Made by a program: the position numbers and the translations under genes
Shown: positions 52,124-64,000 of the stretch, in pieces
How positions within the stretch are numbered: position 1 is the stretch's first letter
Layout of the letters: each line of letters begins with the position of its first letter
Notes under the pieces: generated by a model
Told to the model about the DNA's origin: nothing
Seen by the model: only the letters and a program-made list of their open reading frames with translations
Databases searched by the model: none
NCBI RefSeq assembly: GCF_029227915.1
Contig: NC_079877.1
Span: 35,181,851 to 35,245,850 of the forward strand
Reading direction: 5' to 3'
Source: Hydractinia symbiolongicarpus
Taxonomy: Eukaryota > Cnidaria > Hydrozoa > Anthoathecata > Hydractiniidae
DNA length: 64,000 nt

Positions 52124-55100
52124 AAAACTACAAGTCTCATGCGTTTTAGTGGTGAAAAGATAATTTAAAAAATCGTTTTGGAAATGAGTTTACTCACAGG
52201 GTACTTTCTTTGTATACGTTCGACTATACGGGCCAAGCCCGGGATTTACGGGAAATCGCGGGTTTTCGTTTGCCGGCGATTAAACCACTTTCATTAAGCG
52301 TCTCATCAAAAATGAAAACATTTCTGAAAACTACAAGTCTCATGCGTTTTAGTGGTGAAAAAGTAATTAAAAAAATCGTTTGGGAAATGAGTTTACTCCC
52401 TGGGTACTTTCTTTGTATACTTTTGATTATACGGGCCGAGTCCGGGGTTTCCGGGAAATGGCGGGTTTTAATTTGCCGGCGATTAAACTTCTTTCATTCA
52501 GCGTCTCATCAAAAATGAAAACATTTTTGAAAACTACAAGTCTCATGCGTTTTAGTGGTGAAAAAAAAATTTAAAAAATCGTTTTGGAAATGAGATTACT
52601 CACAGGGTACTTTCTTTGTATACATTCGACTATACGGGCCAAGCCCAGGATATACGGGAAATCGCGGGATTTCGTTTGCCGGCGATTAAACCTCTTTTAT
52701 TAAGCGTCTCATCAAAAATGAAAACATTTTTGAAAACTGCAAGTCTCATGCGTTTTAGTGGTGAAAAGATAATTTAAAAAATCGTTTCGGAAATGAGTTT
52801 ATTCACAGGGTACTTTCTTTGTATACATTCGACTATACGGGCCAAGCACGGGATTTACGGGAAATGGCGGGTTTTCGTTTGCCGGCGATTAAACTTCTTT
52901 TATTCAGCGTCTCATCAAAAATGAAAACATTTTCAAAAACTACAAGTCTCATGGGCTTTAGTGGTGAAATAATAATTTAAAAAATCGTTTGGGAAATGAG
53001 TTTACTCCCTGGGTACTTTCTTTGTATACTTTTGACTATACGGGCCGAGTCCGGGATTTACGGGAAATGGCATGTTTTCGTTTGCCGGCGATTAAACTTC
53101 TCTTATTCAGCGTCTCATCAAAAATGAAAACATTTTTGAAAACTACAAGTCTCATGCGTTTTAGTGGTGAAAAAAAAATTTAAAAAATCGTTTTGGAAAT
53201 GAGATTACTCACAGGGTACTTTTTTGTATACATTCGACTATACGGGCCAAGCCCGGGATATACGGGAAATCGCGGGATTTCGTTTGCCGGCGATTAAACC
53301 TTTTTTATTAAGCGTCTCATCAAAAATGAAAACATTTTTGAAAACTGCAAGTCTCATGCGTTTTAGTGGTGAGAAGATAATTTAAAAAATCGTTTTGGAA
53401 ATGAGTTTACTCACAGGGTACTTTCTTTGTATACATTCGACTATACGGGCCAAGCACGGGATTTACGGGAAATCGCGGGTTTTCGTTTGCCGGCGATTAA
53501 ACTTCTTTTATTCAGCGTCTCATCAAAAATGAAAACATTTTCAAAAACTACAAGTCTCATGGGCTTTATTGGTGAAATAATAATTTAAAAAATCGTTTGG
53601 GAAATGAGTTTACTCCCTGGGTACTTACTTTGTATACTTTTGACTATACGGGCCGAGTCCGGGATTTACGGAAATAGCATGTTTTCGTTTGCCGGCGATT
53701 AAACTTCTTTTCTTCAGCGTCTCATCAAAAATGAAAACATTTTTGAAAACTACAAGTCTCATGCGATTTAGTGGTGAAAAAATAATTTTAAAAATCGTTC
53801 GAGAAATGAGTTTACACCCTGGGTACTTTCTTTGTATACATTCGACTATACGGGCCAAGCCCGGGATTTACGGGAAATCGCGGGTTTTCGTTTGCCGGCG
53901 ATTAAACTTCTTTTATTCAGCGTCTCATCAAAAATGAAAACATTTTTAAAAACTACAAGTCTCATGGGCTTTAGTGGTGAAATAATAATTTAAAAAATCG
54001 TTTGGGAAATGAGTTTACTCCCTGGGTACTTTCTTTGTATACTTTTGACTATACGGGCCGAGTCCGGGATTTACGGGAAATGGCATGTTTTCGTTTGCCG
54101 GCGATTAAACTTCTCTTATTCAACGTCTCATCAAAAATGAAAACATTTTTGAAAACTACAAGTCTCATGCGTTTTAGTGGTGAAAAAAAAATTTAAAAAA
54201 TCGTTTTGGAAATAAGATTACTCACAGGGTACTTTCTTTGTATACATTCGACATTACGGGCCAAACCCGGGATATACGGGAAATCGCGGGATTTCGTTTG
54301 CCGGCGATTAAACCTCTTTTATTAAGCGTCTCATCAAAAATGAAAACATTTTTGAAAACTGCAAGTCTCATGCGTTTTAGTGGTGAAAAGATAATTTAAA
54401 AAATCGTTTTGGAAATGAGTTTACTCACAGGGTACTTTCTTTGTATACATTCGACTATACCGGCCAAGCACGGGATTTACGGGAAATCGCGGGTTTTCGT
54501 TTGCCGGCGATTAAACTTCTTTTATTCAGCGTCTCATCAAAAATGAAAACATTTTCAAAAACTACAAGTCTCATGGGCTTTATTGGTGAAATAATAATTT
54601 AAAAAATCGTTTGGGAAATGAGTTTACTCCCTGGGTACTTTCTTTGTATACTTTTGACTATACGGGCCGAGTCCCGGATTTACGGGAAATAGCATGTTTT
54701 CGTTTGCCGGCGATTAAACTTCTTTTATTCAGCGTCTCATCAAAAATGAAAACATTTTTGAAAACTACAAGTCTCATGCGTTTTAGTGGTGAAAAAATAA
54801 TTTTAAAAATCGTTCGAGAAATGAGTTTACACCCTGGGTACTTTCTTTGGATACATTCGACTATACGGGCCAAGCCCGGGATTTACGGGAAATCGCGGGT
54901 TTTCGTTTGCCGGCGATTAAACTTCTTTTATTCAGCGTCTCATCAAAAATGAAAACATTTTTGAAAACTACAAGTCACGTGCGTTTTAGTGGTGAAAAAA
55001 TAATTTAAAAATTCGTTCGGGAAATGAGTTTACTCACTGGGTACTTTCCTTGTATACTTTTGACTATACGGGCCGAGTCCGGGATTTACGGGAAATCGCG

Positions 55101-58100
55101 GGTTTTCTTTTGCCGGCGATTAAACTTCTTTTATTCAGCGTCTCATCAAAAATGAAAACATTTTTAAAAACTGCAAGTCTCATGGGCTTTAGTGGTGAAA
55201 TAATAATTTGAAAAATCGTTTGGGAAATGAGTATACACCCTGGGTACTTTCTTTGTATTCTTTTGACTATACGGGCCGAGTCCGGGATTTACGAGAAATC
55301 GCAGGTTTTCGTTTGCCGGCGATTAAACTTCTTTCATTCAGCGTCTCATCAAAAATGAAAACATTTTTGAAAACTACAAGTCTCATGCGTTTTAGTGGTC
55401 AAAAAATAATTTAAAAAATCGTTCGGGAAATGAGTTTACTCCCTGGGTACTTTCTTTGTATACTTTTGATTATACGGGCCGAGTCCGGGGTTTACGGGAA
55501 ATCGCGGGTTTTCTTTTGCCGGCGATTAAACTTCTTTTATTCAGCGTCTCATCAAAAATGAAAACATTTTTAAAAACTGCAAGTCTCATGGGCTTTAGTG
55601 GTGAAATAATAATTTGAAAAATCGTTCGGGAAATGAGTATACACCCTGGGTACTTTCTTTGTATTCTTTTGACTATACGGGCCGAGTCCGGGATTTACGA
55701 GAAATCGCAGGTTTTCGTTTGCCGGCGATTAAACTTCTTTCATTCAGCGTCTCATCAAAAATGAAAACATTTTTGAAAACTACAAGTCTCATGCGTTTTA
55801 GTGGTCAAAAAATAATTTAAAAAATCGTTCGGGAAATGAGTTTACTCCCTGGGTACTTTCTTTGTATACTTTTGATTATACGGGCCGAGTCCGGGGTTTC
55901 CGGGAAATGGCGGGTTTTAGTTTGCCGGCGATTAAACTTCTTTTATTCAGCGTCTCATCAAAAATGAAAACATTTTTGAAAACTGCAAGTCTCATGCGTT
56001 TTAGTGGTGAAAAAAAAATTTAAAAAATCGTTTTGGAAATGAGATTACTCACAGGGTACTTTCTTTGTATACATTCGACTATACGGGCCAAGCCCGGGAT
56101 ATACGGGAAATCGCGGGATTTCGTTTGCCGGCGATTAAACCTCTTTTATTAAGCGTCTCATCAAAAATGAAAACATTTTTGAAAACTGCAAGTCTCATGC
56201 GTTTTAGTGGTGAAAAGATAATTTAAAAAATCGTTTTGGAAATGAGTTTACTCACAGGGTACTTTCTTTGTATACATTCGACTATACGGGCCAAGCACGG
56301 GATTTACGGGAAATAGCATGTTTTCGTTTGCCGGCGATTAAACTTCTTTTATTCAGCGTCTCATCAAAAATGAAAACATTTTCAAAAACTACAAGTCTCA
56401 TGGGCTTTATTGGTGAAATAATAATTTAAAAAATCGTTTGGGAAATGCGTTTACTCCCTGGGTACTTTCTTTGTATACTTTTGACTATACGGGCCAAGCC
56501 CGGGATTTACGGGAAATCGCGGGTTTTCGTTTGCCGGCGATTAAACTTCTTTTATTCAGCGTCTCATCAAAAATGAAAACATTTTTGAAAACTACAAGTC
56601 TCATGCGTTTTAGTGGTGAAAAAATAATTTAAAAATTCGTTCGGGAAATGAGTTTACTCACTGGGTACTTTCCTTGTATACTTTTGACTATACGGGCCGA
56701 GTCCGGGATTTACGGGAAATCGCGGGTTTTCTTTTGCCGGCGATTAAACTTCTTTTATTCAGCGTCTCATCAAAAATGAAAACATTTTTAAAAACTGCAA
56801 GTCTCATGGGCTTTAGTGGTGAAATAATAATTTAAAAAATCGTTCGGGAAATGAGTTTACACCCTGGGTACTTTCTTTGTATACATTCGACTATACGGGC
56901 CAAGCCCGGGATTTACGGGAAATCGCGGGTTTTCGTTTGCCGGCGATTAAACTTCTTTTATTCAGCGTCTCATCAAAAATGAAAACATTTTTGAAAACTA
57001 CAAGTCTCATGCGTTTTAGTGGTGAAAAAATAATTTAAAAATTCGTTCGGGAAATGAGTTTACTCACTGGGTACTTTCCTTGTATACTTTTGACTATACG
57101 GGCCGAGTCCGGGATTTACGGGAAATCGCGGGTTTTCTTTTGCCGGCGATTAAACTTCTTTTATTCAGCGTCTCATCAAAAATGAAAACATTTTTAAAAA
57201 CTGCAAGTCTCATGGGCTTTAGTGGTGAAATAATAATTTAAAAAATCGTTCGGGAAATGAGTATACACCCTGGGTACTTTCTTTGTATTCTTTTGACTAT
57301 ACGGGCCGAGTTCGGGATTTACGAGAAATCGCAGGTTCTCGTTTGCCGGCGATTAAACTTCTTTCATTCAGCGTCTCATCAAAAATGAAAACATTTTTGA
57401 AAACTACAAGTCTCATGCGTTTTAGTGGTCAAAAAATAATTTAAAAAATCGTTCGGGAAATGAGTTTACTCCCTGGGTACTTTCTTTGTATACTTTTGAT
57501 TATACGGGCCGAGTCCGGGGTTTCCGGGAAATGGCGGGTTTTAGTTTGCCGGCGATTAAACTTCTTTTATTCAGCGTCTCATCAAAAATGAAAACATTTT
57601 TGAAAACTGCAAGTCTCATGCGTTTTAGTGGTGAAAAAAAATTGAAAAAATCGTTTTGGAAATGAGTTTATTCACAGGGTACTTTCTTTTTATACATTCG
57701 ACTATACGGGCCAAGCCCGGGATATACGGGAAATCGCGGGATTTCGTTTGCCGGCGATTAAACCTCTTTTATTAAGCGTCTCATCAAAAATGAAAACATT
57801 TTTGAAAACTACAAGTCTCATGGGCTTTAGTGGTGAAATAATAATTTAAAAAATCGTTTGGGAAATGAGTTTACTCCCTGGGTACTTTCTTTGTATACTT
57901 TTGACTATACGGGCCGAGTCCGGGATTTACGGGAAATCGCAGGTTTTCGTTTGCCGGCGATTAAACTTCTTTTATTCAGCGTCTCAACAAAAACGAAAAC
58001 ATTTTTGAAAACTACAAGTCTCATGCGTTTTAGTGGTGAAAAAATAATTTAAAAAATCGTTCGGGAAATGAGTTTACACCCTGGGTACTTTCTTTGTATA

Positions 58101-58785
58101 CATTCGACTATACGAGCCAAGCCCGGGATTTACGGGAAATCGCGGGTTTTCGTTTGCCGGCGATTAAACTTCTTTTATTCAGCGTCTCAGCAAAAATGAA
58201 AACATTTTTGAAAACTACAAGTCTCATGCGTTTTAGTGGTGAAAAGATAATTTAAAAAATCGTTTTGGAAATGAGTTTACTCACAGGGTACTTTCTTTGT
58301 ATACATTCGACTATACGGGCCAAGCACGGGATTTACGGGAAATCGCGGGTTTTCGTTTGCCGGCGATTAAACTTCTTTTATTCAGCGTCTCATCAAAAAT
58401 GAAAACATTTTAAAAAACTACAAGTCTCATGGGCTTTATTGGTGAAATAATAATTTAAAAAATCGTTTGGGAAATGAGTTTACTCCCTGGGTACTTTCTT
58501 TGTATACTTTTGACTATACGGGCCGAGTCCGGGATTTACGGGAAATCGCTGGTTTTCTTTTGCCAGCGATTAAACTTCTTTTATTCAGCGTCTCATCAAA
58601 AATGAAAACATTTTTAAAAACTGCAAGTCTCATGGGCTTTAGTGGTGAAATAATAATTTAAAAAATCGTTCGGGAAATGAGTATACACCCTGGGTACTTT
58701 CTTTGTATACTTTTGACTATACGGGCTGAGTCCGGGATTTACGAGAAATCGCAGGTTTTCGTTTGCCGGCGATTAAACTTCTTTC

Positions 58786-61700
58786 ATTCAGCGTCTCATC
58801 AAAAATAAAAACATTTTTGAAAACTACAAGTCTCATGCGTTTTAGTGGTCAAAAAATAATTTAAAAAATCGTTCGGGAAATGAGTTTACTCCCTGGGTAC
58901 TTTCTTTGTATACTTTTGATTATACGGGCCGAGTCCGGGGTTTCCGGGAAATGGCGGGTTTTAGTTTGCCGGCGATTAAACTTCTTTTATTCAGCGTCTC
59001 ACCAAAAATGAAAACATTTTTGAAAACTACAAGTCTCATGCGTTTTAGTGGTGAAAAAAAAATTTAAAAAATCGTTTTGGAAATGAGTTTACTCACAGGG
59101 TACTTTCTTTGTATACATTCGACTATACGGGCCAAGCCCGGGATATACGGGAAATCGCGGGATTTCGTTTGCCGGCGATTAAACCTCTTTTATTAAGCGT
59201 CTCATCAAAAATGAAAACATTTTTGAAAACTACAAGTCTCATGGGCTTTAGTGGTGAAACAATAATTTAAAAAATCGTTTGGGAAATGAGTTTACTCCCT
59301 GGGTACTTTCTTTGTATACTTTTGACTATACGGGCCGAGTCCGGGATTTACGGGAAATCGCAGGTTTTCGTTTGCCGGCGATTAAACTTCTTTTATTCAG
59401 CGTCTCATCAAAAATGAAAACATTTTTGAAAACTACAAGTCTCATGCGTTTTAGTGGTGAAAAAATAATTTAAAAAATCGTTCGGGAAATGAGTTTACAC
59501 CCTGGGTACTTTCTTTGTTTACATTCGACTATACGGGCCAAGCCCGGGATTTACGGGAAATCGCGGGATTTCGTTTGCCGGCGATTAAACCTCTTTTATT
59601 AAGCGTCTCATCAAAAATGAAAACATTTTTGAAAACTGCAAGTCTCATGCGTTTTAGTGGTGAAAAGGTAATTTAAAAAATCGTTTTGGAAATGAGTTTA
59701 CTCACAGGGTACTTTCTTTGTATACATTCGACTATACGGGCCAAGCACGGGATTTACGGGAAATCGCGGGTTTTCGTTTGCCGGCGATTAAACTTCCTTT
59801 ATTCAGCGTCTCATCAAAAATGAAAACATTTTAGAAAACTACAAGTCTCATGCGTTTTAGTGGTGAAAAAATAATTTTAAAAATCGTTCGGGAAATGAGT
59901 TTACTCCCTGGGTACTTTCTTTGTATACTTTTGACTATACGGGCCGAGTCCGGGATTTAAGGGAAATCGCAGGTTTTCGTTTGCCGGCGATTAAACTTCT
60001 TTTATTCAGCGTCTCATCAAAAATGAAAACATTTTAGAAAACTACAAGTCTCATGCGTTTTAGTGGTGAAAAAATAATTTTAAAAATCGTTCGGGAAATG
60101 AGTTTACTCACAGGGTACTTTCTTTGTATACATTCGACTATAAGGGCCAAGCCCGGGATTTACGGGAAATCGCGGGTTTTCGTTTGCCGGCGATTAAACT
60201 TCTTTTATTCAGCGTCTCATCAAAAATGAAAACATTTTTGAAAACTACAAGTCTCATGCGTTTTAGTGGTGAAAAAATAATTTAAAAATTCGTTCGAGAA
60301 ATGAGTTTACTCACTGGGTACTTTCCTTGTATACTTTTGACTATACGGGCCGAGTCCGGGATTTACGGGAAATCGCGGGTTTTCGTTTGCCGGCGATTAA
60401 ACTTCTTTTATTCAGCGTCTCATCAAAAATGAAAACATTTTTGAAAACTACAAGTCTCATGCGTTTTAGTGGTGAAAAGATAACTTAAAAAATCGTTTTG
60501 GAAATGAGTTTACTCACAGGGTACTTTCTTTGTATACGTTCGACTATACGGGCCAAGCCCGGGATTTACGGGAAATCGCGGGTTTTCGTTTGCCGGCGAT
60601 TAAACCACTTTCATTAAGCGTCTCATCAAAAATGAAAACATTTCTGAAAACTACAAGTCTCATGCGTTTTAGTGGTGAAAAAATAATTAAAAAAATCGTT
60701 CGGGAAATGAGTTTACTCCCTGGGTACTTTCTTTGTATACTTTTGATTATACGGGCCGAGTCCGGGGTTTCCGGGAAATGGCGGGTTTTAATTTGCCGGC
60801 GATTAAACTTCTTTCATTCAGCGTCTCATCAAAAATGAAAACATTTTTGAAAACTACAAGTCTCATGCGTTTTAGTGGTGAAAAAAAAATTTTAAAAATC
60901 GTTCGGGAAATGAGTTTACACCCTGGGTACTTTCTTTGTATACATTCGACTATAAGGGCCAAGCCCGGGATTTACGGGAAATCGCGGGTTTTCGTTTGCC
61001 GGCGATTAAACTTCTTTTATTCAGCGTCTCATCAAAAATGAAAACATTTTTGAAAACTACAAGTCTCATGCGTTTTAGTGGTGAAAAAATAATTTAAAAA
61101 TTCGTTCAGGAAATGAGTTTACTCACTGGGTACTTTCCTTGTATACTTTTGACTATACGGGCCGAGTCCGGGATTTACGGGAAATCGCGGGTTTTCGTTT
61201 GCCGGCGATTAAACTTCTTTTATTCAGCGTCTCATCAAAAATGAAAACATTTTTGAAAACTACAAGTCTCATGCGTTTTAGTGGTGAAAAGATTATTTAA
61301 AAAATCGTTTTGGAAATGAGTTTACTCACAGGGTACTTTCTTTTTATACGTTCGACTATACGGGCCAAGCCCGAGATTTACGGGAAATCGCGGGTTTTCG
61401 TTTGCCGGCGATTAAACCACTTTCATTAAGCGTCTCATCAAAAATGAAAACATTTCTGAAAACTACAAGTCTCATGCGTTTTAGTGGTGAAAAAATAATT
61501 AAAAAAATCGTTCGGGAAATGAGTTTACTCCCTGGGTACTTTCTTTGTATACTTTTAACTATACGGGCCGAGTCCGGGATTTACGGGAAATGGCATGTTT
61601 TCGTTTGCCGGCGATTAAACTTCTCTTATTCAGCGTCTCATCAAAAATGAAAACATTTTTGAAAACTACAAGTCTCATGCGTTTTAGTGGTGAAAAAAAA

Positions 61701-64000
61701 ATTTAAAAAATCGTTTTGGAAATGAGATTACTCACAGGGTACTTTCTTTGTATACATTCGACTATACGGGCCAAGCCCGGAATATACGGGAAATCGCGGG
61801 ATTTCGTTTGCCGGCGATTAAACCTCTTTTATTAAGCGTCTCATCAAAAATGAAAACATTTTTGAAAACTGCAAGTCTCATGCGTTTTAGTGGTGAAAAG
61901 ATAATTTAAAAAATCGTTTTGGAAATGAGTTTACTCACAGGGTACTTTCTTTGTATACATTCGACTATACGGGCCAAGCACGGGATTTACGGGAAATCGC
62001 GGGTTTTCGTTTGCCGGCGATTAAACTTCTTTTATTCAGCGTCTAATCAAAAATGAAAACATTTTCAAAAACTACAAGTCTCATGGGCTTTATTGGTGAA
62101 ATAATAATTTAAAAAATCGTTTGGGAAATGAGTTTACTCCCTGGGTACTTTCTTTGTATACTTTTGACTATACGGGCCGAGTCCGGGATTTACGGGAAAT
62201 AGCATGTTTTCGTTTGCCGGCGATTAAACTTCTTTTATTCAGCGTCTCATCAAAAATGAAAACATTTTCAAAAACTACAAGTCTCATGCGTTTTAGTGGT
62301 GAAAAAATAATTTTAAAAATCGTTCGAGAAATGAGTTTACACCCTGGGTACTTTCTTTGTATACATTCGACTATACGGGCCAAGCCCGGGATTTACGGGA
62401 AATCGCGGGTTTTCGTTTGCCGGCGATTAAACTTCTTTTATTCAGCGTCTCATCAAAAATGAAAACATTTTTGAAAACTACAAGTCTCATGCGTTTTAGT
62501 GGTGAAAAAATAATTTAAAAATTCGTTCGGGAAATGAGATTACTCACTGGGTATTTTCTTTGTATACTTTTGACTATGCGGGCCGAGTCCGGGATTTACG
62601 GGAAATCGCGGGTTTTCTTTTGCCGGCGATTAAACTTCTTTTATTCAGCGTCTCATCAAAAATGAAAACATTTTTAAAAACTGCAAGTCTCATGGGCTTT
62701 AGTGGTGAAATAATAATTTAAAAAATCGTTCGGGAAATGAGTATACACCCTGGGTACTTTCTTTGTATACTTTTGACTATACGGGCCGAGTCCGGGATTT
62801 ACGAGAAATCGCAGGTTTTCGTTTGCCGGCGATTAAACTTCTTTCATTCAGTGTCTCATCAAAAATGAAAACATTTTTGAAAACTACAAGTCTCATGCGT
62901 TTTAGTGGTCAAAAAATAATTTAAAAAATCGTTCGGGAAATGAGTTTACTCCCTGGGTACTTTCTTTGTATACTTTTGATTATACGGGCCGAGTCCGGGG
63001 TTTCCGGGAAATGGCGGGTTTTAGTTTGCCGGCGATTAAACTTCTTTTATTCAGCGTCTCATCAAAAATGAAAACATTTTTGAAAACTACAAGTCTCATG
63101 CGTTTTAGTGGTCAAAAAATAATTTAAAAAATCGTTCGGGAAATGAGTTTACTCCCTGGGTACTTTCTTTGTATACTTTTGATTATACGGGCCGAGTCCG
63201 GGATTTACGGGAAATGGCATGTTTTTGTTTGCCGGCGATTAAACTTCTTTTATTCAGCGTCTCATCAAAAATGAAAACATTTTTGAAAACTACAAGTCTC
63301 ATGCGTTTTAGTGGTGAAAAAATAATTTTAAAAATCGTTTGAGAAATGAGTTTACACCCTGGGTACTTTCTTTGTATACATTCGACTATACGGGCCAAGC
63401 CCGGGATTTAAGGGAAATCGCGGGTTTTCGTTTGCCGGCGATTAAACTTCTTTTATTCAGCGTCTCATCAAAAATGAAAACATTTTTGAAAACTACAAGT
63501 CTCATGCGTTTTAGTGGTGACAAAATAATTTAAAAATTCGTTCGGGAAATGAGTTTACTCACTGGGTACTTTCCTTGTATACTTTTGACTATACGGGCTG
63601 AGTCCGGGATTTACGGGAAATCGCGGGTTTTCTTTTGCCGGCGATTAAACTTCTTTTATTCAGCGTCTCATCAAAAATGAAAACATTTTTAAAAACTGCA
63701 AGTCTCATGGGCTTTAGTGGTGAAATAATAATTTAAAAAATCGTTCGGGAAATGAGTATACACCCTGGGTACTTTCTTTGTATACTTTTGACTATACCGG
63801 CCGAGTCCGGGATTTACGAGAAATCGCAGGTTTTCGTTTGCCGGCGATTAAACTTCTTTCATTCAGCGTATCATCAAAAATGAAGACATTTTTGAAAACT
63901 ACAAGTCTCATGCGTTTTAGTGGTCAAAAAATAATTTAAAAAATCGTTCGGGAAATGAGTTTACTCCCTGGGTACTTTCTTTGTATACTTTAGATTATAC
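58786..64000 (+). repeat. Satellite monomers to the right edge
   Basis: About 25.7 monomers of the variants found in the 11.57 kb blocks, but in a different order. About 60.42-60.88 kb resembles 40.53-40.99 kb, and about 61.6-62.5 kb resembles parts of 41.4-43.4 kb. Private changes include GGATTTAAGGG (near 59953 and 63408), CTTTGTTTACATT near 59513 and GACTATGCGGG near 62573. The window ends inside a monomer; no array boundary is seen. Confidence 0.85.

Larger units (their letters stand above)
47217..58785 (+). repeat. 11,569-bp higher-order block, copy B (57 monomers)
   Basis: Direct, adjacent copy of 35648-47216. Matching continues about 21 bases past the formal end, to 58806, where ATAAAAAC replaces ATGAAAAC and the order diverges. 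Shared oddities include GACATTACGG (54251), TTTGGATACATTC (54846), GTCACGTGCG (54973), GAGTTCGGG (57308), CTCAACAAAAACG (57983) and CAGCAAAAATG (58187). No difference from copy A was found in the stretches compared. Confidence 0.93.
1..64000 (+). repeat. Satellite DNA array, ~203-bp monomer, head-to-tail, ~315 copies
   Basis: The same ~203-base unit recurs from the first base to the last, always in one orientation. Landmarks such as GCCGGCGATTAAAC, GTCTCATCAAAAATG and TTTAGTGGTGAAA reappear at spacings of 203 or exact multiples (812, 1015, 1421, 2030, 2233), with occasional 1-bp indels. Neither end shows a boundary, so the array continues beyond the window. No unique sequence, mobile element or gene interrupts it. 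Copies differ mainly by point substitutions at a limited set of diagnostic positions, and these combinations define monomer subfamilies. Such arrays are characteristic of eukaryotic heterochromatin, often centromeric or pericentromeric; which of these applies here is not visible. I do not recognise the monomer as a named satellite family. Confidence 0.98.

Noticed and set aside
1-64000. CRISPR array
   Set aside because: There are no short conserved repeats alternating with unique spacers. The entire 203-bp unit is repetitive, with no variable spacer segments.
1-64000. CENP-B box
   Set aside because: I compared the TTTCGTTTGCCGGCGATT and ATTCGTTCGGGAAATG regions, on both strands, with the core NTTCGNNNNANNCGGGN. 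Each has TTCG but lacks the required A and correctly spaced CGGG.
1-64000. Transposable element or LTR insertion within the array
   Set aside because: Every line read stays in satellite register. No terminal repeats, target-site duplications or non-satellite segment were found.
1-64000. Tandem gene array such as rDNA, tRNA or histone genes
   Set aside because: The monomer contains no rRNA or tRNA sequence that I recognise, and 203 bp in a non-triplet period cannot encode a conserved protein family.

Overview
The whole 64 kb window is one uninterrupted tandem satellite array. The unit is about 203 bp, always in the same head-to-tail orientation. The array runs off both ends, so it is longer than 64 kb, with roughly 315 monomers visible here. 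I found no protein-coding gene, rRNA, tRNA, CRISPR array, insertion sequence, transposon, origin or unique sequence. A gene-free array of this size with layered higher-order repeats is typical of eukaryotic constitutive heterochromatin (centromeric, pericentromeric or subtelomeric). The sequence does not identify the organism. Short open frames of 60 to 121 codons recur throughout but are by-products of the repeat. The unit is not a multiple of three (203 = 3 x 67 + 2), so no frame survives beyond about two monomers.

Monomer: hand-counting one representative copy in the dominant pattern gives about 38 % G+C. It has 13 CpG dinucleotides against about 7 expected, so there is no CpG depletion. 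Each unit carries (i) four GGG runs within about 33 bases, a quadruplex-capable stretch on the + strand, (ii) in one subfamily a CGGGC/GCCCG hairpin at the same place, and (iii) a 9-bp perfect dyad with an AAAA loop in the AT-rich half.

Layout: monomers fall into recurring variants told apart by diagnostic bases, and strings of variants are re-copied as higher-order blocks. From left to right these are: a 15-mer/11-mer pair (205-5482, the first with an extra internal 4-mer duplication); a 1.3 kb block repeated 3,246 bp apart (6148-7462 and 9394-10708); a 3-mer duplicated near 10.85-12.07 kb; a 10-mer/8-mer pair (12.19-15.84 kb); a 5-mer duplicated (17681-19710); a 7-mer duplicated (about 23.59-26.43 kb); a 10-mer duplicated (25908-29967); a diverged 13-mer pair (about 29.86-33.98 kb); and a 5-mer pair (about 34.61-36.64 kb).

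The dominant structure is a back-to-back duplication of an 11,569-bp block (35648-47216 and 47217-58785). I found no base difference between its copies at any place compared, including rare private mutations and 1-bp indels. Each copy contains its own duplicated 1,421-bp 7-mer. The last 5.2 kb (58786-64000) holds related monomers in a different order. Some variants are confined to one part of the array, so homogenisation is local. The picture fits repeated out-of-register exchange or replication-slippage amplification at many scales; an assembly error must be excluded for the 11.57 kb copy. No undescribed gene system is present. The interest lies in the repeat architecture.
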